A DNA stretch of 46,199 bases from Rhodothermales bacterium (lineage in GTDB: Bacteria; Bacteroidota; Rhodothermia; Rhodothermales; Bin80): positions 1 through 46,199 of the forward strand of contig JAJEDR010000006.1 in assembly GCA_022821385.1 (NCBI GenBank), written 5' to 3'. Shown piece after piece: positions 16,295 through 25,373 of the stretch. The stretch's first letter is position 1, and every line of letters begins with the position of its first letter. The position numbers and the translations under genes were made by a program. The notes beneath the pieces are model-generated. The model was not told the DNA's origin. It saw nothing but the letters and a program-made list of their open reading frames with translations, and ran no database searches.

Positions 16295-19285
16295 ATGAAT
16301 GGTCAAGTAGTTTACCGCCTCGCCTTCTGCATTGTTGCCGTGGTTGCAATCTTGTTGCAGGGGTGTACCCGTTCAGACTTGGCGCACGATCTACCTGACA
16401 AGGTAGATTTCAATTATCATGTACGCCCCATTCTGTCCAACACCTGTTATGTGTGTCACGGGCCTGACGTCAGCACCAGGGAGGCGGAGTTACGTCTGGA
16501 CACCTATGATGGTGCCACTGCCCGGCGTGAAGGTGGTCAAGCTATTGTGCCAGGTAATGCAAAACGCAGTTTGCTCATTCAGCGCGTCAGTGCTCACGAT
16601 CCGGAGGAGCGCATGCCTCCGCCTAAGATCAACAAGATACTTACTGAATATGAAATCGCACTTCTTTCCAAATGGATTGATCAGGGTGCGGAATACAAGA
16701 CTCATTGGGCATTGATTCCGCCGGAAAATCCGCCGGATGAGGCTACAATTGATGCATTTTTGCAGGCAGACATTGAAAGAAGTGGCATTCAGCCTGCGGC
16801 CATGGCGTCGAGGGCCAGTCTGATTCGACGTGCGTCTTACGTGTTGACCGGATTGCCTCCCTCACCAAAGGACGTTGAGGCATTTGAGAAAGATGAATCC
16901 CCTGATGCCTATGAAAGGGTATTGGATACCCTCTTGGCTTCTCCAGCCTTTGGTGAGCGTTGGGCACGTCACTGGATGGACCTTGTGCGATATGCAGAGG
17001 CAAGAGGGCATGAGTTTGATTTTACAATTCATGGTGCGTGGCAGTACAGGGATTACCTGATCCGGGCCTTCAACGAGGATGTTCTCTACGACCAGTTTAT
17101 CCTGGAACACCTTGCGGGTGATGTTCTAAAGGAGCCCAGACGCAATCCAAAAGAGGGGTTTAACGAGTCTGTTATTGGGACCGCATATTTCGCACTTGGC
17201 GAAGGAAAGCACAGCCCAGTTGATACGCGCATTGATGAAGCTGAGCGCATAGACAACATTATTGACGTGACCACCAAAACATTTCAGGGGCTAACCGTAG
17301 CCTGTGCGCGTTGTCACGATCATAAGTTCGATCCAATTCCAACCACGGATTTTTACTCGCTGTATGGCATTGTTGAGAGTGCGCGATTCACGCCTGTTCC
17401 CATTCTGTCGGAAGGTTATCTGAACGGGTTGCGCTCGCTGATTGATTTCAATAAGACACTGCGCCTGGATATAGCGAACCGGTGGCAGTCATCCCTAGGC
17501 GAGGTTCCAGCCGTTCCGGCCAGTATGACAAAGTATCCGCCAACCGTACGGGATACAACCGCATCGTGGGAGCTACTGGGTGATTTTCGCGAGGGATCGT
17601 TTGATACGTGGTTCACGGACGGTGTGGCGTTTGAAGGTGGCACCTCTCACGGTCCCCCCGTGATAGAGGATGCCCGTTTGGTGCAGCTTTCTGAGGGAGT
17701 GGCGAGCAGCCGGCATATATCAAAGGGTATTCCAGGGGCACTGCGGTCACCCACTTTCACTATAGCCCATGATACGATCACGGTCATGGCAAAAGGCTAT
17801 AAGTCAGCGCTGCGACTTGTGGTTGATAATTTTCAGCTTATACGAGCTCCGATTCACGGCGAGCTTGATCAAGTACTCAGCAGTGATGAGTTAAGACCCT
17901 ATCGATTCCCTTTAGATTTATGGCAGGGGCATAAAGCCTATATAGAGTTGCTTGTCGGGACCTATGACAGGAAACAGTTTCTTACCGACCAGCACATGCT
18001 CGTTGTTAATGATTCGTCCTACTTTGAAATTGCTTATGCCGTAGCCCACAATGAGGCTGCTCCCGCTTTGCCGCCCCGGGAACTTGAACAGGCCCCGCTC
18101 CCGCAATCTGTAAGTGCCTGGGCTGCACAGAAAGCTAGTCCTGCGCAGGTGGCCGCCATTAACCAGGCTTTGGAATCCGGTGCGCTGGAGCGGCCACTAC
18201 TAAATGATGTCGTTAGTCAGAGGCAGGAGATCAAACAGGCCATGCCCGCCGCGGAGTTCTTTATTGGTATGACTGAAGGGGACGTGGTTACGAGTGCGGT
18301 CTTTGGGCGCGGCAACTATAAAACCCCTGTGGGGGACCCAGTACCGCATAGATTTTTGACCGCACTTGATCCTACCGGTAGTACTTTTAACAAGACGCCC
18401 AGCGGGCGCTTGGAATTCGCCGAGGCAATTATAGATCCTGCCAATCCTCTCACTGCACGTGTTATGGCAAACCGCCTGTGGCATCATGTTTTCGGGAGAG
18501 GGATTGTAAAGACCGTAGACAATTTTGGGGGGCAGGGGAGTCTTCCGACGCATCCAGAACTGCTTGATTATCTGGCATTGCGCTTTGTGGAGCTGGATTG
18601 GTCAATGAAATCCATGCTCCGGGAGATCCTGCTTTCGGAGGCTTTTCAGCGTTCTACTCAGGTCCCTGAAAATGCCGCTGAACTTGACCCCTCGAATCTA
18701 CTATTATCGCACTATCCTGTGCGGAGGCTGGAGGCCGAGGCAATTCGTGATGGCATATTGGCGGTGTCGGGAGCGCTAGACACCACCATGTATGGTCCGC
18801 CGATACCGATTCATTTAACGGAATTTATGACGGGTAGAGGACAACCCGCTGTTAATGGACCATTGGATGGAGATGGTCGGCGAAGTATCTACATTGCTAT
18901 ACGTCGCAATTTTCTCTCGCCGATGATGCTCGCCTTTGATATGCCGATCCCGTTCTCTACGTTCGGGGCTCGTAACTCCAGCAATGTGCCTGCACAGTCC
19001 CTTACGTTGCTCAATGATGCGTTTGTTGCAGAGCAGGCTGTTCACTGGGCAGACACGCTCGTGGGGCAACCCCATCTTGACATTGCGGATCGTGTGCGGC
19101 ATATTTACTTACAGGCGCTGTCTAGGCTTCCAGACCCTAATGAGTTGGAGGAAGCTCAGGCCTTTATAGATGCAGAAGCCGAGGCACTTGGCCTGCAGTC
19201 CATAGAGATCATGCATGCCGCAGAGCTCTGGGCAGCATATTGCCATGTGGTGTTCAATCAAAAAGAATTTATTTACCTGATCTGA
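16295..19285 (+). CDS. PSD1-type cytochrome protein (DUF1549 and DUF1553), lipoprotein
   Basis: 996 residues with lipobox LLQGC (Cys24). A planctomycete-type cytochrome c domain carries heme motif C51-YVC-H55. DUF1549 follows (about 140-360: LTGLPPSPKDVEAF, FGERWARHWMDLVRYAE), including a second heme-like motif C337-ARC-H341 DHKFDPI. A middle insert of about 250 residues precedes DUF1553 (about 670-960: ANRLWHHVFGRGIVKTVDNFG; LLSHYPVRRLEAEAIRDGIL). These proteins pair with DUF1501 partners, as here, and are thought to take part in periplasmic electron transfer linked to polysaccharide oxidation; the reaction is not established. The stop overlaps the DUF1501 start. Confidence 0.93.
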   Translation: MNGQVVYRLAFCIVAVVAILLQGCTRSDLAHDLPDKVDFNYHVRPILSNTCYVCHGPDVSTREAELRLDTYDGATARREGGQAIVPGNAKRSLLIQRVSAHDPEERMPPPKINKILTEYEIALLSKWIDQGAEYKTHWALIPPENPPDEATIDAFLQADIERSGIQPAAMASRASLIRRASYVLTGLPPSPKDVEAFEKDESPDAYERVLDTLLASPAFGERWARHWMDLVRYAEARGHEFDFTIHGAWQYRDYLIRAFNEDVLYDQFILEHLAGDVLKEPRRNPKEGFNESVIGTAYFALGEGKHSPVDTRIDEAERIDNIIDVTTKTFQGLTVACARCHDHKFDPIPTTDFYSLYGIVESARFTPVPILSEGYLNGLRSLIDFNKTLRLDIANRWQSSLGEVPAVPASMTKYPPTVRDTTASWELLGDFREGSFDTWFTDGVAFEGGTSHGPPVIEDARLVQLSEGVASSRHISKGIPGALRSPTFTIAHDTITVMAKGYKSALRLVVDNFQLIRAPIHGELDQVLSSDELRPYRFPLDLWQGHKAYIELLVGTYDRKQFLTDQHMLVVNDSSYFEIAYAVAHNEAAPALPPRELEQAPLPQSVSAWAAQKASPAQVAAINQALESGALERPLLNDVVSQRQEIKQAMPAAEFFIGMTEGDVVTSAVFGRGNYKTPVGDPVPHRFLTALDPTGSTFNKTPSGRLEFAEAIIDPANPLTARVMANRLWHHVFGRGIVKTVDNFGGQGSLPTHPELLDYLALRFVELDWSMKSMLREILLSEAFQRSTQVPENAAELDPSNLLLSHYPVRRLEAEAIRDGILAVSGALDTTMYGPPIPIHLTEFMTGRGQPAVNGPLDGDGRRSIYIAIRRNFLSPMMLAFDMPIPFSTFGARNSSNVPAQSLTLLNDAFVAEQAVHWADTLVGQPHLDIADRVRHIYLQALSRLPDPNELEEAQAFIDAEAEALGLQSIEIMHAAELWAAYCHVVFNQKEFIYLI

Positions 19286-20733
19286 TGAAAGGTCCACACC
19301 GGTTAACGTGTCGAATGACACGTAGAGAAATGCTTACCATGTGTCGCAACGGATTCGGCGGTGTGGCGCTAATGGGGCTTATGGGAAGTTCTGCGTTTGG
19401 CAATATCATTAAGCAAGTTGCCCCATCAGGGCCTCACCCATTGGCTCCGCGCCCGAGCGATTTGATCCCCAAGGCAAGGAGCATCATATTCCTGTACATG
19501 GACGGTGGTGTGTCACAGGTGGACAGCTTTGATCCCAAGCCGCGCCTTGCCAGAGAGCATGGGCAGAGCCCATACGACAAGTTTACGGTTGATGCCACTC
19601 AATTCAACAGTATTGGCACAATCCTTAAAAGTCCATGGGATTTTCAGCGCTATGGTGAGAGCGGCATTGAGGTGAGTGACCTCTTCCCCCATGTTGGTGA
19701 GTGCGTGGATGATCTTGCAATCATCCGATCTATGGTAGCGGATTTTCCAGAGCATACGAATGCCAACTATTTTCTTCACACAGGGATAGGGATCCAAGGA
19801 CGCCCTTCCATGGGGGCTTGGATAAACTATGGGCTTGGAACCGAGAACCAGGATCTGCCAGGTTATGTAGTCTTGGATGGTGGACTGATTCCGCCGGGGG
19901 GACTGGATAATTTTAACAGTGGATTCCTGCCTGCGTCGTATCAGGGATCAATTTTCAGGGCAGGTGATACTCCCCTGGCGAATATTGAGCCCAAAGAGCC
20001 GACTTCGGAGCTACAGCGTCGCAAGTTGAATCTTATGAGCCGAACGGACAATCATTTGCTTGGTCGTATCGGTAATTCTGATCAGGTGGAATCAGCAATC
20101 ACCAATTATGAGTTGGCCTATCGGATGCAGGCTTCGGTTCCAGAACTGACCGACCTTTCAGGTGAAACGGAAGCGACTAAGAAGTTGTATGGGTTGGATT
20201 CAAGTGAGCCTGACACACGTATTTACGCTGCGCAGTGCTTGCTGGCCAGACGACTGGTTGAGCGCGGCGTGCGGTTTATTGAGTTAACCTGTCCAAATGT
20301 GAGGGCTGATAGATGGGATCAGCACGCAAACCTCAAAGAAGGCCATGAGCGCAACGCCCTTGCAGTAGATCAGCCCATAGCAGGCCTGATCAGAGACTTA
20401 AAGGCACGTGGTATGTTTGAGGATACTCTCGTGATTTGGGCCGGGGAATTTGGACGAACCCCCTTTGCACAGGGTACCAACGGAAGAGATCATAACCCGT
20501 CGGCATTCAGCATTTGGCTGGCGGGGGCAGGAATCAAAGGAGGTACTGTGTACGGTGCTACCGATGAGTATGGCTATCGGGCTATTGAAAACGTGACCAC
20601 GATCCATGATTTACATGCAACCATGTTGTACCTGTTGGGTCTGGAGCATGAGCATCTCACATATCGCTTCAGTGGACGCGATATCCGGCTCACAGATGTA
20701 GGTGGAAATGTCATCAGAGGGATTCTCGCGTGA
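19285..20733 (+). CDS. DUF1501 protein (sulfatase-fold, Tat-exported)
   Basis: 482 residues starting at ATG 19285, which overlaps the PSD1 stop (TGATG); a TTG at 19240 in the same frame would precede the Tat signal and is rejected. The signal is TRREMLTMCRNGFGGVALMGLM. DUF1501 hallmarks follow: ARSIIFLYMDGGVSQVDSFDPKPRLA, VADFPEHTNANYFLHTG, RRLVERGVRFIELTC and the C-terminal WAGEFGRTPFAQGTNGRDHNPSAFSIWLAGAGIKGG metal-binding block. The fold is related to alkaline phosphatases and sulfatases but the catalytic role is not established. Translational coupling shows it works with the DUF1549/DUF1553 protein. Confidence 0.93.
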   Translation: MKGPHRLTCRMTRREMLTMCRNGFGGVALMGLMGSSAFGNIIKQVAPSGPHPLAPRPSDLIPKARSIIFLYMDGGVSQVDSFDPKPRLAREHGQSPYDKFTVDATQFNSIGTILKSPWDFQRYGESGIEVSDLFPHVGECVDDLAIIRSMVADFPEHTNANYFLHTGIGIQGRPSMGAWINYGLGTENQDLPGYVVLDGGLIPPGGLDNFNSGFLPASYQGSIFRAGDTPLANIEPKEPTSELQRRKLNLMSRTDNHLLGRIGNSDQVESAITNYELAYRMQASVPELTDLSGETEATKKLYGLDSSEPDTRIYAAQCLLARRLVERGVRFIELTCPNVRADRWDQHANLKEGHERNALAVDQPIAGLIRDLKARGMFEDTLVIWAGEFGRTPFAQGTNGRDHNPSAFSIWLAGAGIKGGTVYGATDEYGYRAIENVTTIHDLHATMLYLLGLEHEHLTYRFSGRDIRLTDVGGNVIRGILA

Positions 20734-20845
20734 GGTTGGCCATGCAACGGTACAAGAAGGTTGAAAATAGAATTATATACCACACTACCCGTACATCGCG
20801 GTAGCAGGTATGCCAACTTCACGGATCAGGGAGGTGCCAGGAGCA

Positions 20846-20864
20846 AGCCGCTCGCCGTGCGGCT
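20846..20864. repeat. GC-rich hairpin after the DUF1501 gene
   Basis: AGCCGC and GCGGCT form a 6-bp stem around a 7-base loop, about 110 bases after the DUF1501 stop. There is no T-tract, so it is at most a weak transcription or RNA-stability element. Confidence 0.25.
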
Positions 20865-20881
20865 CTGTCTAGTCTGTGGGA

Positions 20882-20909
20882 TTCGTGCGGCCCCCACTCA
20901 AGTTATAAT
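20882..20909 (+). promoter_or_regulatory. possible promoter of the sugar ABC operon
   Basis: A perfect TATAAT lies at 20904-20909 with a weak -35-like TTCGTG 16 bases upstream, about 85 bases before the SDR start. The 260-bp gap after DUF1501 and the purine-rich stretch before ATG 20995 support a new transcription unit. The Bacteroidota -7 motif was not found here. Confidence 0.3.
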
Positions 20910-20994
20910 CACTCCAGGGCCGTAACAACTGAACAGCTCCAAAGATGGCAAAATTGCATTAGTTTACCCAAGAAAGGGAAAGAAAACTCCGTAC

Positions 20995-21747
20995 ATGAAA
21001 CTGGAAGGACGTGTAGCACTGGTTACGGGCAGTACAACCGGTCTTGGAAAGGCAATGGCGCATGCGCTGGCTCGTTCGGGAGCTACCGTTGCCCTCAACT
21101 ATGCGAACAATGAAGTTAGGGCGCTAAGTGCCTTGGCCGAGTTTGAGGCTGCGGGCACCCGAGCAATGTTGTTCAGATCCGATGTATCGGAAGAACACGG
21201 TGTTCGTACGCTGGTTTCGCAGGTCTCTAAGAAACTAGGCCCTATTGATATCTTGATCCCGAATGCGACCCCCGATCAGCCGCAACGGCGGATTGAAGAT
21301 TATTCGTGGCAGGATTACGAGCAGATGCTGGATTTTTTTGTGAAGAGTCCATTCTTGCTGACGAAAGCCTGTATTCCCCATATGAAGCAACAGCGATGGG
21401 GGCGCATTATTAATATCATCAGCGAGGTTTTTTCGTTGGGGGTTGCGCCGTTTACGGCTTACGCAGCTGCTAAAGGAGGGCAGGTGGGGCTTTCGCGCAG
21501 TCTCGCAACCGAGCTTGCACCGTTTGGGATAACGGTGAATATGATTTCTCCAGGATGGGTTCCGGTTGAGCGCCACCAATCGGAGTCACAGTCAAAGAAG
21601 GATGGTTATCTGCGGACAGTGCCTGTGGGTCGCTGGGGAACCCCGGATGATGTTGCCGCCGCAGCCTGTTATTTCGCAAGTAATGAAGCTGGTTTTGTGA
21701 CGGGACAGTTCGTTACGGTGAACGGCGGGCGCTCCTATGGTCTATAG
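20995..21747 (+). CDS. short-chain dehydrogenase/reductase (FabG-like) of a sugar operon
   Basis: 250 residues, the usual length. The NAD(P) motif TGSTTGLG is at 11-18. The catalytic set is Ser143 and Tyr156-x3-Lys160, with the NAG motif read as NAT (90-92), a common variant. PGWV and the C-terminal VTGQFVTVNGG are typical. The closest annotation would be 3-oxoacyl-ACP reductase or a sugar/polyol dehydrogenase; being first in an operon with a ribose-type ABC transporter and an epimerase-like isomerase, I favour oxidation or reduction of an imported sugar (inference). The next gene starts 3 bp after its stop. Confidence 0.88.
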   Translation: MKLEGRVALVTGSTTGLGKAMAHALARSGATVALNYANNEVRALSALAEFEAAGTRAMLFRSDVSEEHGVRTLVSQVSKKLGPIDILIPNATPDQPQRRIEDYSWQDYEQMLDFFVKSPFLLTKACIPHMKQQRWGRIINIISEVFSLGVAPFTAYAAAKGGQVGLSRSLATELAPFGITVNMISPGWVPVERHQSESQSKKDGYLRTVPVGRWGTPDDVAAAACYFASNEAGFVTGQFVTVNGGRSYGL

Positions 21748-21750
21748 TCG

Positions 21751-22782
21751 ATGATTCACAAAATTCCAATGCTGCAACAAACAAGTTATTATGTTCATTG
21801 TGCGGTGATCGGGTTCCTGGTGCTCTTTCTGGCCGCCTGTAGAACCTCGGACGAAGCTGATCGACCTGAAGTTGGCTTTGTCACAAATGGTATTGCATCT
21901 TTCTGGACGATTGCGGATCGCGGCGCTAACGCAGCCGCGGAAGCGTTTGATGTAGATGTATCGGTCATGATGCCCCCGGATGGTCCATCGGGGCAGAGCC
22001 GGATGGTTCAGAGCCTTTTAGCCCGAGGGGTGGACGGGATTGCAATCAGCCCATCTGATCCAGCCAATCAAGCCGGACTCCTCAATGAAATCGCGCAAAA
22101 CACGTACCTCATCACGCACGACTCGGACGCTCCAGAAAGCCAGCGTTTAGTGTATGTGGGGATGGATAACTATGAGGCTGGACGGATGTGTGGTCAATTG
22201 TTGAAGGAAGCCATGCCTGAGGGAGGTGAAGTTGTGCTTTTTATTGGTTTGTTGGGCCAGCTTAACGCGGATCTACGACGCCAGGGGGTAATTGATGAAC
22301 TCATGGACCGCAGTCATGATAACAGTCGACGCGATCCGGTTGATCGGGTTGTAGCAAACGAGCGCTATACAGTTCTGGATACGCGAGTTGATCAATTTGA
22401 TTTTGCGCGTGCGAAGGGACAGGTAGAAGACGCGTTGGCGCGATATCCAGAGCTGGATGCAATGGTTGGCCTTTTCGTGTATAATCCACCTCAAATATTA
22501 GAGGCTGTACGTGAGGCTGGAAAGCTTAATCAGATTACCATTGTTGGTTTTGATGAGGATGATGTAACGTTACAGGCCATCCGTGACGGTGAGATTGTTG
22601 GAACCGTGGTTCAAAACCCCTATCGGTATGGGTATGAGTCTGTTCGTGTACTGGCGTCACTTGCACGCGGTGATCAGTCAGTAATTCCCGAGAACCAGTT
22701 TATAGACATTCCCGCACGGCGCATCACTGCAGACAACGTTGATGTTTTTGAGGCCGAACTGAGGGATCTCATCGGCAACTAA
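21751..22782 (+). CDS. sugar ABC transporter substrate-binding lipoprotein (RbsB-like)
   Basis: 343 residues with lipobox LAAC (Cys30). The mature protein is a periplasmic-binding-protein type 1 fold: VGFVTNGIASFWTIADRGANAAAEAF, RGVDGIAISPSDP, YVGMDNYEAGRMCG and ITIVGFDEDDVTLQAIRDGEIVGTVVQNPYRYGYESV. It should bind a monosaccharide and deliver it to the ATPase and permease encoded directly downstream (5 bp gap). The exact sugar cannot be read off; ribose, xylose, allose or tagatose-like sugars are all possible. Confidence 0.93.
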   Translation: MIHKIPMLQQTSYYVHCAVIGFLVLFLAACRTSDEADRPEVGFVTNGIASFWTIADRGANAAAEAFDVDVSVMMPPDGPSGQSRMVQSLLARGVDGIAISPSDPANQAGLLNEIAQNTYLITHDSDAPESQRLVYVGMDNYEAGRMCGQLLKEAMPEGGEVVLFIGLLGQLNADLRRQGVIDELMDRSHDNSRRDPVDRVVANERYTVLDTRVDQFDFARAKGQVEDALARYPELDAMVGLFVYNPPQILEAVREAGKLNQITIVGFDEDDVTLQAIRDGEIVGTVVQNPYRYGYESVRVLASLARGDQSVIPENQFIDIPARRITADNVDVFEAELRDLIGN

Positions 22783-22787
22783 GCAAG

Positions 22788-24335
22788 ATGCGTGTGCCTG
22801 GGGAGATGCCGCTACTTGAGGTTCAGGGGATCACAAAGCGGTTTCCCGGGACGCTCGCGCTTGATTCTGTTGATTTGCGCGTTGGGTACGGGGAGGTTGT
22901 TGCGGTTATTGGCGAGAATGGGGCTGGTAAGAGCACACTGATGAACATCTTGGCAGGTGTGCTCTTACCCGACGAGGGTACGATCCATCTGGATGGTCAG
23001 ATTCAACAGTTTGCATCTGTAAAGCAGGCACATGCTGCAGGCATTGCGCTGATTCACCAGGAGCTCAGTCTGCTTCCAAACTTGAGTGTCGCCGCGAATC
23101 TATATCTGGGTCGTGAACCAGCCCGTGCAGGCTGGATCAATAAAGAAACACTTCGCACACAGGCGCTAAGATATCTGGAGCGTGTGGGCCTCAAGTGTGA
23201 TCCACAAACGCTGGTTGCTACATTGCCGATAGGGCAGCGGCAGTTGGTAGAGGTGGCCCGTGCACTAGCGTCCAATGCACGGCTCCTGATTATGGATGAA
23301 CCGACTTCAAGCCTAGCGGAAGAGGAAGCCGAGGTATTGTTTGATGTGATTCGTGAGTTACAGGAACGGGGGGTAAGCATATTGTATGTATCTCACCGAC
23401 TACGGGAAGTGATGTCAATTGCTGATCGTGTAGTTGTACTTCGTGACGGGCAAGTCACCGGAAGACTAGCGCAGGAATCTGTCACACGGGATGAAATGGT
23501 GAGGTGCATGATTGGGCGGAACGTGAGTCGTATTTATACTCGGAAGCGCAATGAGCCAGGTCCCGTGGTCATGCGTGTGGAACGTCTTGTTACGAGGAAT
23601 ACAAAAAAACGAAGCCTGTCTTTTTGCCTGCGCAAAGGCGAGATCGTCGGACTTGCTGGGTTGGTTGGATCAGGGCGTACGGAATTGCTTAGAATACTCT
23701 TTGGCGTGGATATGCCGAAGAGCGGACTTGTTACCGTAGCCGGCCGACCCGTCGAGTTGAAATCCCCGCGCCACGCCATAGCGGCCGGTATTGCACTGGT
23801 TCCCGAAGATCGGGCTATGCAGGGCCTGATACTGGAAATGTCCACACAGCCCAATCTTAGCCTGGGAGCATTGTATCGACATTATCTGGGTTGGAAGTTG
23901 CTGGATCGTGCATGGGAGAATGATGTGACAAAGAAAATGGTTAGCCAGTTGAACATCCAAGGTGTTCAGGCGAGTAAACCAACCCGTCACTTATCCGGTG
24001 GTAACCAGCAAAAGGTCGTACTAGGTAAATGGCTCACGCTGCATCCTCACGTTCTGTTACTGGATGAGCCTACGCGTGGTATTGACGTGGGAGCGAAGCA
24101 GGAGACCTATAAAGCTATTGACGAACTGGCTGCTAGAGGGATGGCGATCCTGTTGGTTAGCAGTGAATCTGACGAAATCATTGCACTTTCTGATCGCGTG
24201 CTGGTCATGCAGGATCACACCATAGTCGGAGACCTGGACCATACCGAACTCACCGAAAGGGCGCTAATGCAACTAGCTACTGGATCGACTCACGAGTCCC
24301 CCATTGAGGAGGAAAGTATAGGGGAAGTTGCATGA
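22788..24335 (+). CDS. sugar ABC transporter ATP-binding protein, two domains (RbsA/XylG-like)
   Basis: 515 residues, the usual length of the double-ATPase family. The first domain has Walker A GENGAGKST (42-50), signature LPIGQRQLVEVARAL and Walker B LLIMDEPTSS. The second has the degenerate Walker A LVGSGRTE, signature LSGGNQQKVVLGKWL and LLLDEPTRGIDVGAK. ATG 22806 is a second possible start. The stop overlaps the permease ATG (ATGA), so the two are coupled. It powers import with the adjacent binding protein and permease. Confidence 0.95.
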   Translation: MRVPGEMPLLEVQGITKRFPGTLALDSVDLRVGYGEVVAVIGENGAGKSTLMNILAGVLLPDEGTIHLDGQIQQFASVKQAHAAGIALIHQELSLLPNLSVAANLYLGREPARAGWINKETLRTQALRYLERVGLKCDPQTLVATLPIGQRQLVEVARALASNARLLIMDEPTSSLAEEEAEVLFDVIRELQERGVSILYVSHRLREVMSIADRVVVLRDGQVTGRLAQESVTRDEMVRCMIGRNVSRIYTRKRNEPGPVVMRVERLVTRNTKKRSLSFCLRKGEIVGLAGLVGSGRTELLRILFGVDMPKSGLVTVAGRPVELKSPRHAIAAGIALVPEDRAMQGLILEMSTQPNLSLGALYRHYLGWKLLDRAWENDVTKKMVSQLNIQGVQASKPTRHLSGGNQQKVVLGKWLTLHPHVLLLDEPTRGIDVGAKQETYKAIDELAARGMAILLVSSESDEIIALSDRVLVMQDHTIVGDLDHTELTERALMQLATGSTHESPIEEESIGEVA

Positions 24336-25309
24336 AAAAAATATTTGGAATACTCGGAGTGTTTGTTGCGGTGTTTGTGCTCACAGCGATACTGGAGCCG
24401 AACTTTCTGACCGCCTACAATCTGCAGAACACGCTGCGATGGACAGGTCTCTTCGGAATCATAAGTATTGGAGCAGCCTTTGTCATTATTACCGGTGGTA
24501 TTGATCTGTCCACAGGTTCAGTGATTGCGCTTGTCGGTGTTCTTGTACCGATGTTGCTGGTCGATGTCGGTATGTCTCTGGTACTCGTTCTGCTGATCTT
24601 GTTTGGTGTTCTCCTGGTTATGGGCATTTTTCACGGAGTTTTGGTGACTAAGCTCAACCTGCAGCCGTTTGTTGTGACACTATGTGGATTACTGGTTTAC
24701 CGGGGGCTTGCCCGTTGGCTTGCAGGTGATCAAACGCAGGGTTTTGGTTCGGCTTTTGATGGTTTGCGACAATTGGCTATCGGCCGCATTCCTATTGTCG
24801 GTGATTTTGGGCTTCCAATTCCTTTCGTGATCCTGATTGTTTTGGCTTTATTATCGGCGGGATTTCTGCATAACACGGTTTGGGGACGCTACCTGTTGGC
24901 ACTAGGATACAATGAGGAAGCCGCACGTTTTAGTGGGATCAACACGAGTCGGATGATCACGGTAGCGTACGTGATCGGCGTGATGACCGCTGGATTTGGG
25001 GGGCTGCTGTTTTCGCTTGACGTGAACTCTATTCAGCCAGCCGTACATGGTAATTTTTACGAGTTGTATGCGATCGCGGCAGCGGTTCTTGGAGGATGCA
25101 GTCTGCGAGGGGGCGAGGGATCGATTTTTGGTGTAGTGATCGGGGCAGCAGTGCTGCGCCTCCTTTACAATGCCATCAACATATTGGGTATACCAACACA
25201 GCTGGAGTTCGCTATTATTGGCACGGTTATTCTCGTTGGCGTTAGCACAGATGAGATCGTTCGCCGACTAGCGGCGCGTCACGAACTAAAGACAACGCGT
25301 GACACATAA
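24332..25309 (+). CDS. sugar ABC transporter permease (RbsC-like)
   Basis: 325 residues of mostly hydrophobic helices. Family blocks are ITGGIDLSTGSVIALVG, the EAA-like segment ALGYNEEAARFSGINTSRM, and AIAAAVLGGCSLRGGEGSIFGVVIGA. It forms the transmembrane channel with the double-domain ATPase. The start overlaps the ATPase stop. The purine stretch GGGGAAG lies just upstream of the ATG. Confidence 0.95.
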   Translation: MKKIFGILGVFVAVFVLTAILEPNFLTAYNLQNTLRWTGLFGIISIGAAFVIITGGIDLSTGSVIALVGVLVPMLLVDVGMSLVLVLLILFGVLLVMGIFHGVLVTKLNLQPFVVTLCGLLVYRGLARWLAGDQTQGFGSAFDGLRQLAIGRIPIVGDFGLPIPFVILIVLALLSAGFLHNTVWGRYLLALGYNEEAARFSGINTSRMITVAYVIGVMTAGFGGLLFSLDVNSIQPAVHGNFYELYAIAAAVLGGCSLRGGEGSIFGVVIGAAVLRLLYNAINILGIPTQLEFAIIGTVILVGVSTDEIVRRLAARHELKTTRDT

Positions 25310-25373
25310 GTGCAGAAAACAGGTCCTTGCGTTGTATTTTTGAAACACACACGTATTGTTAATCCGAAACCAA

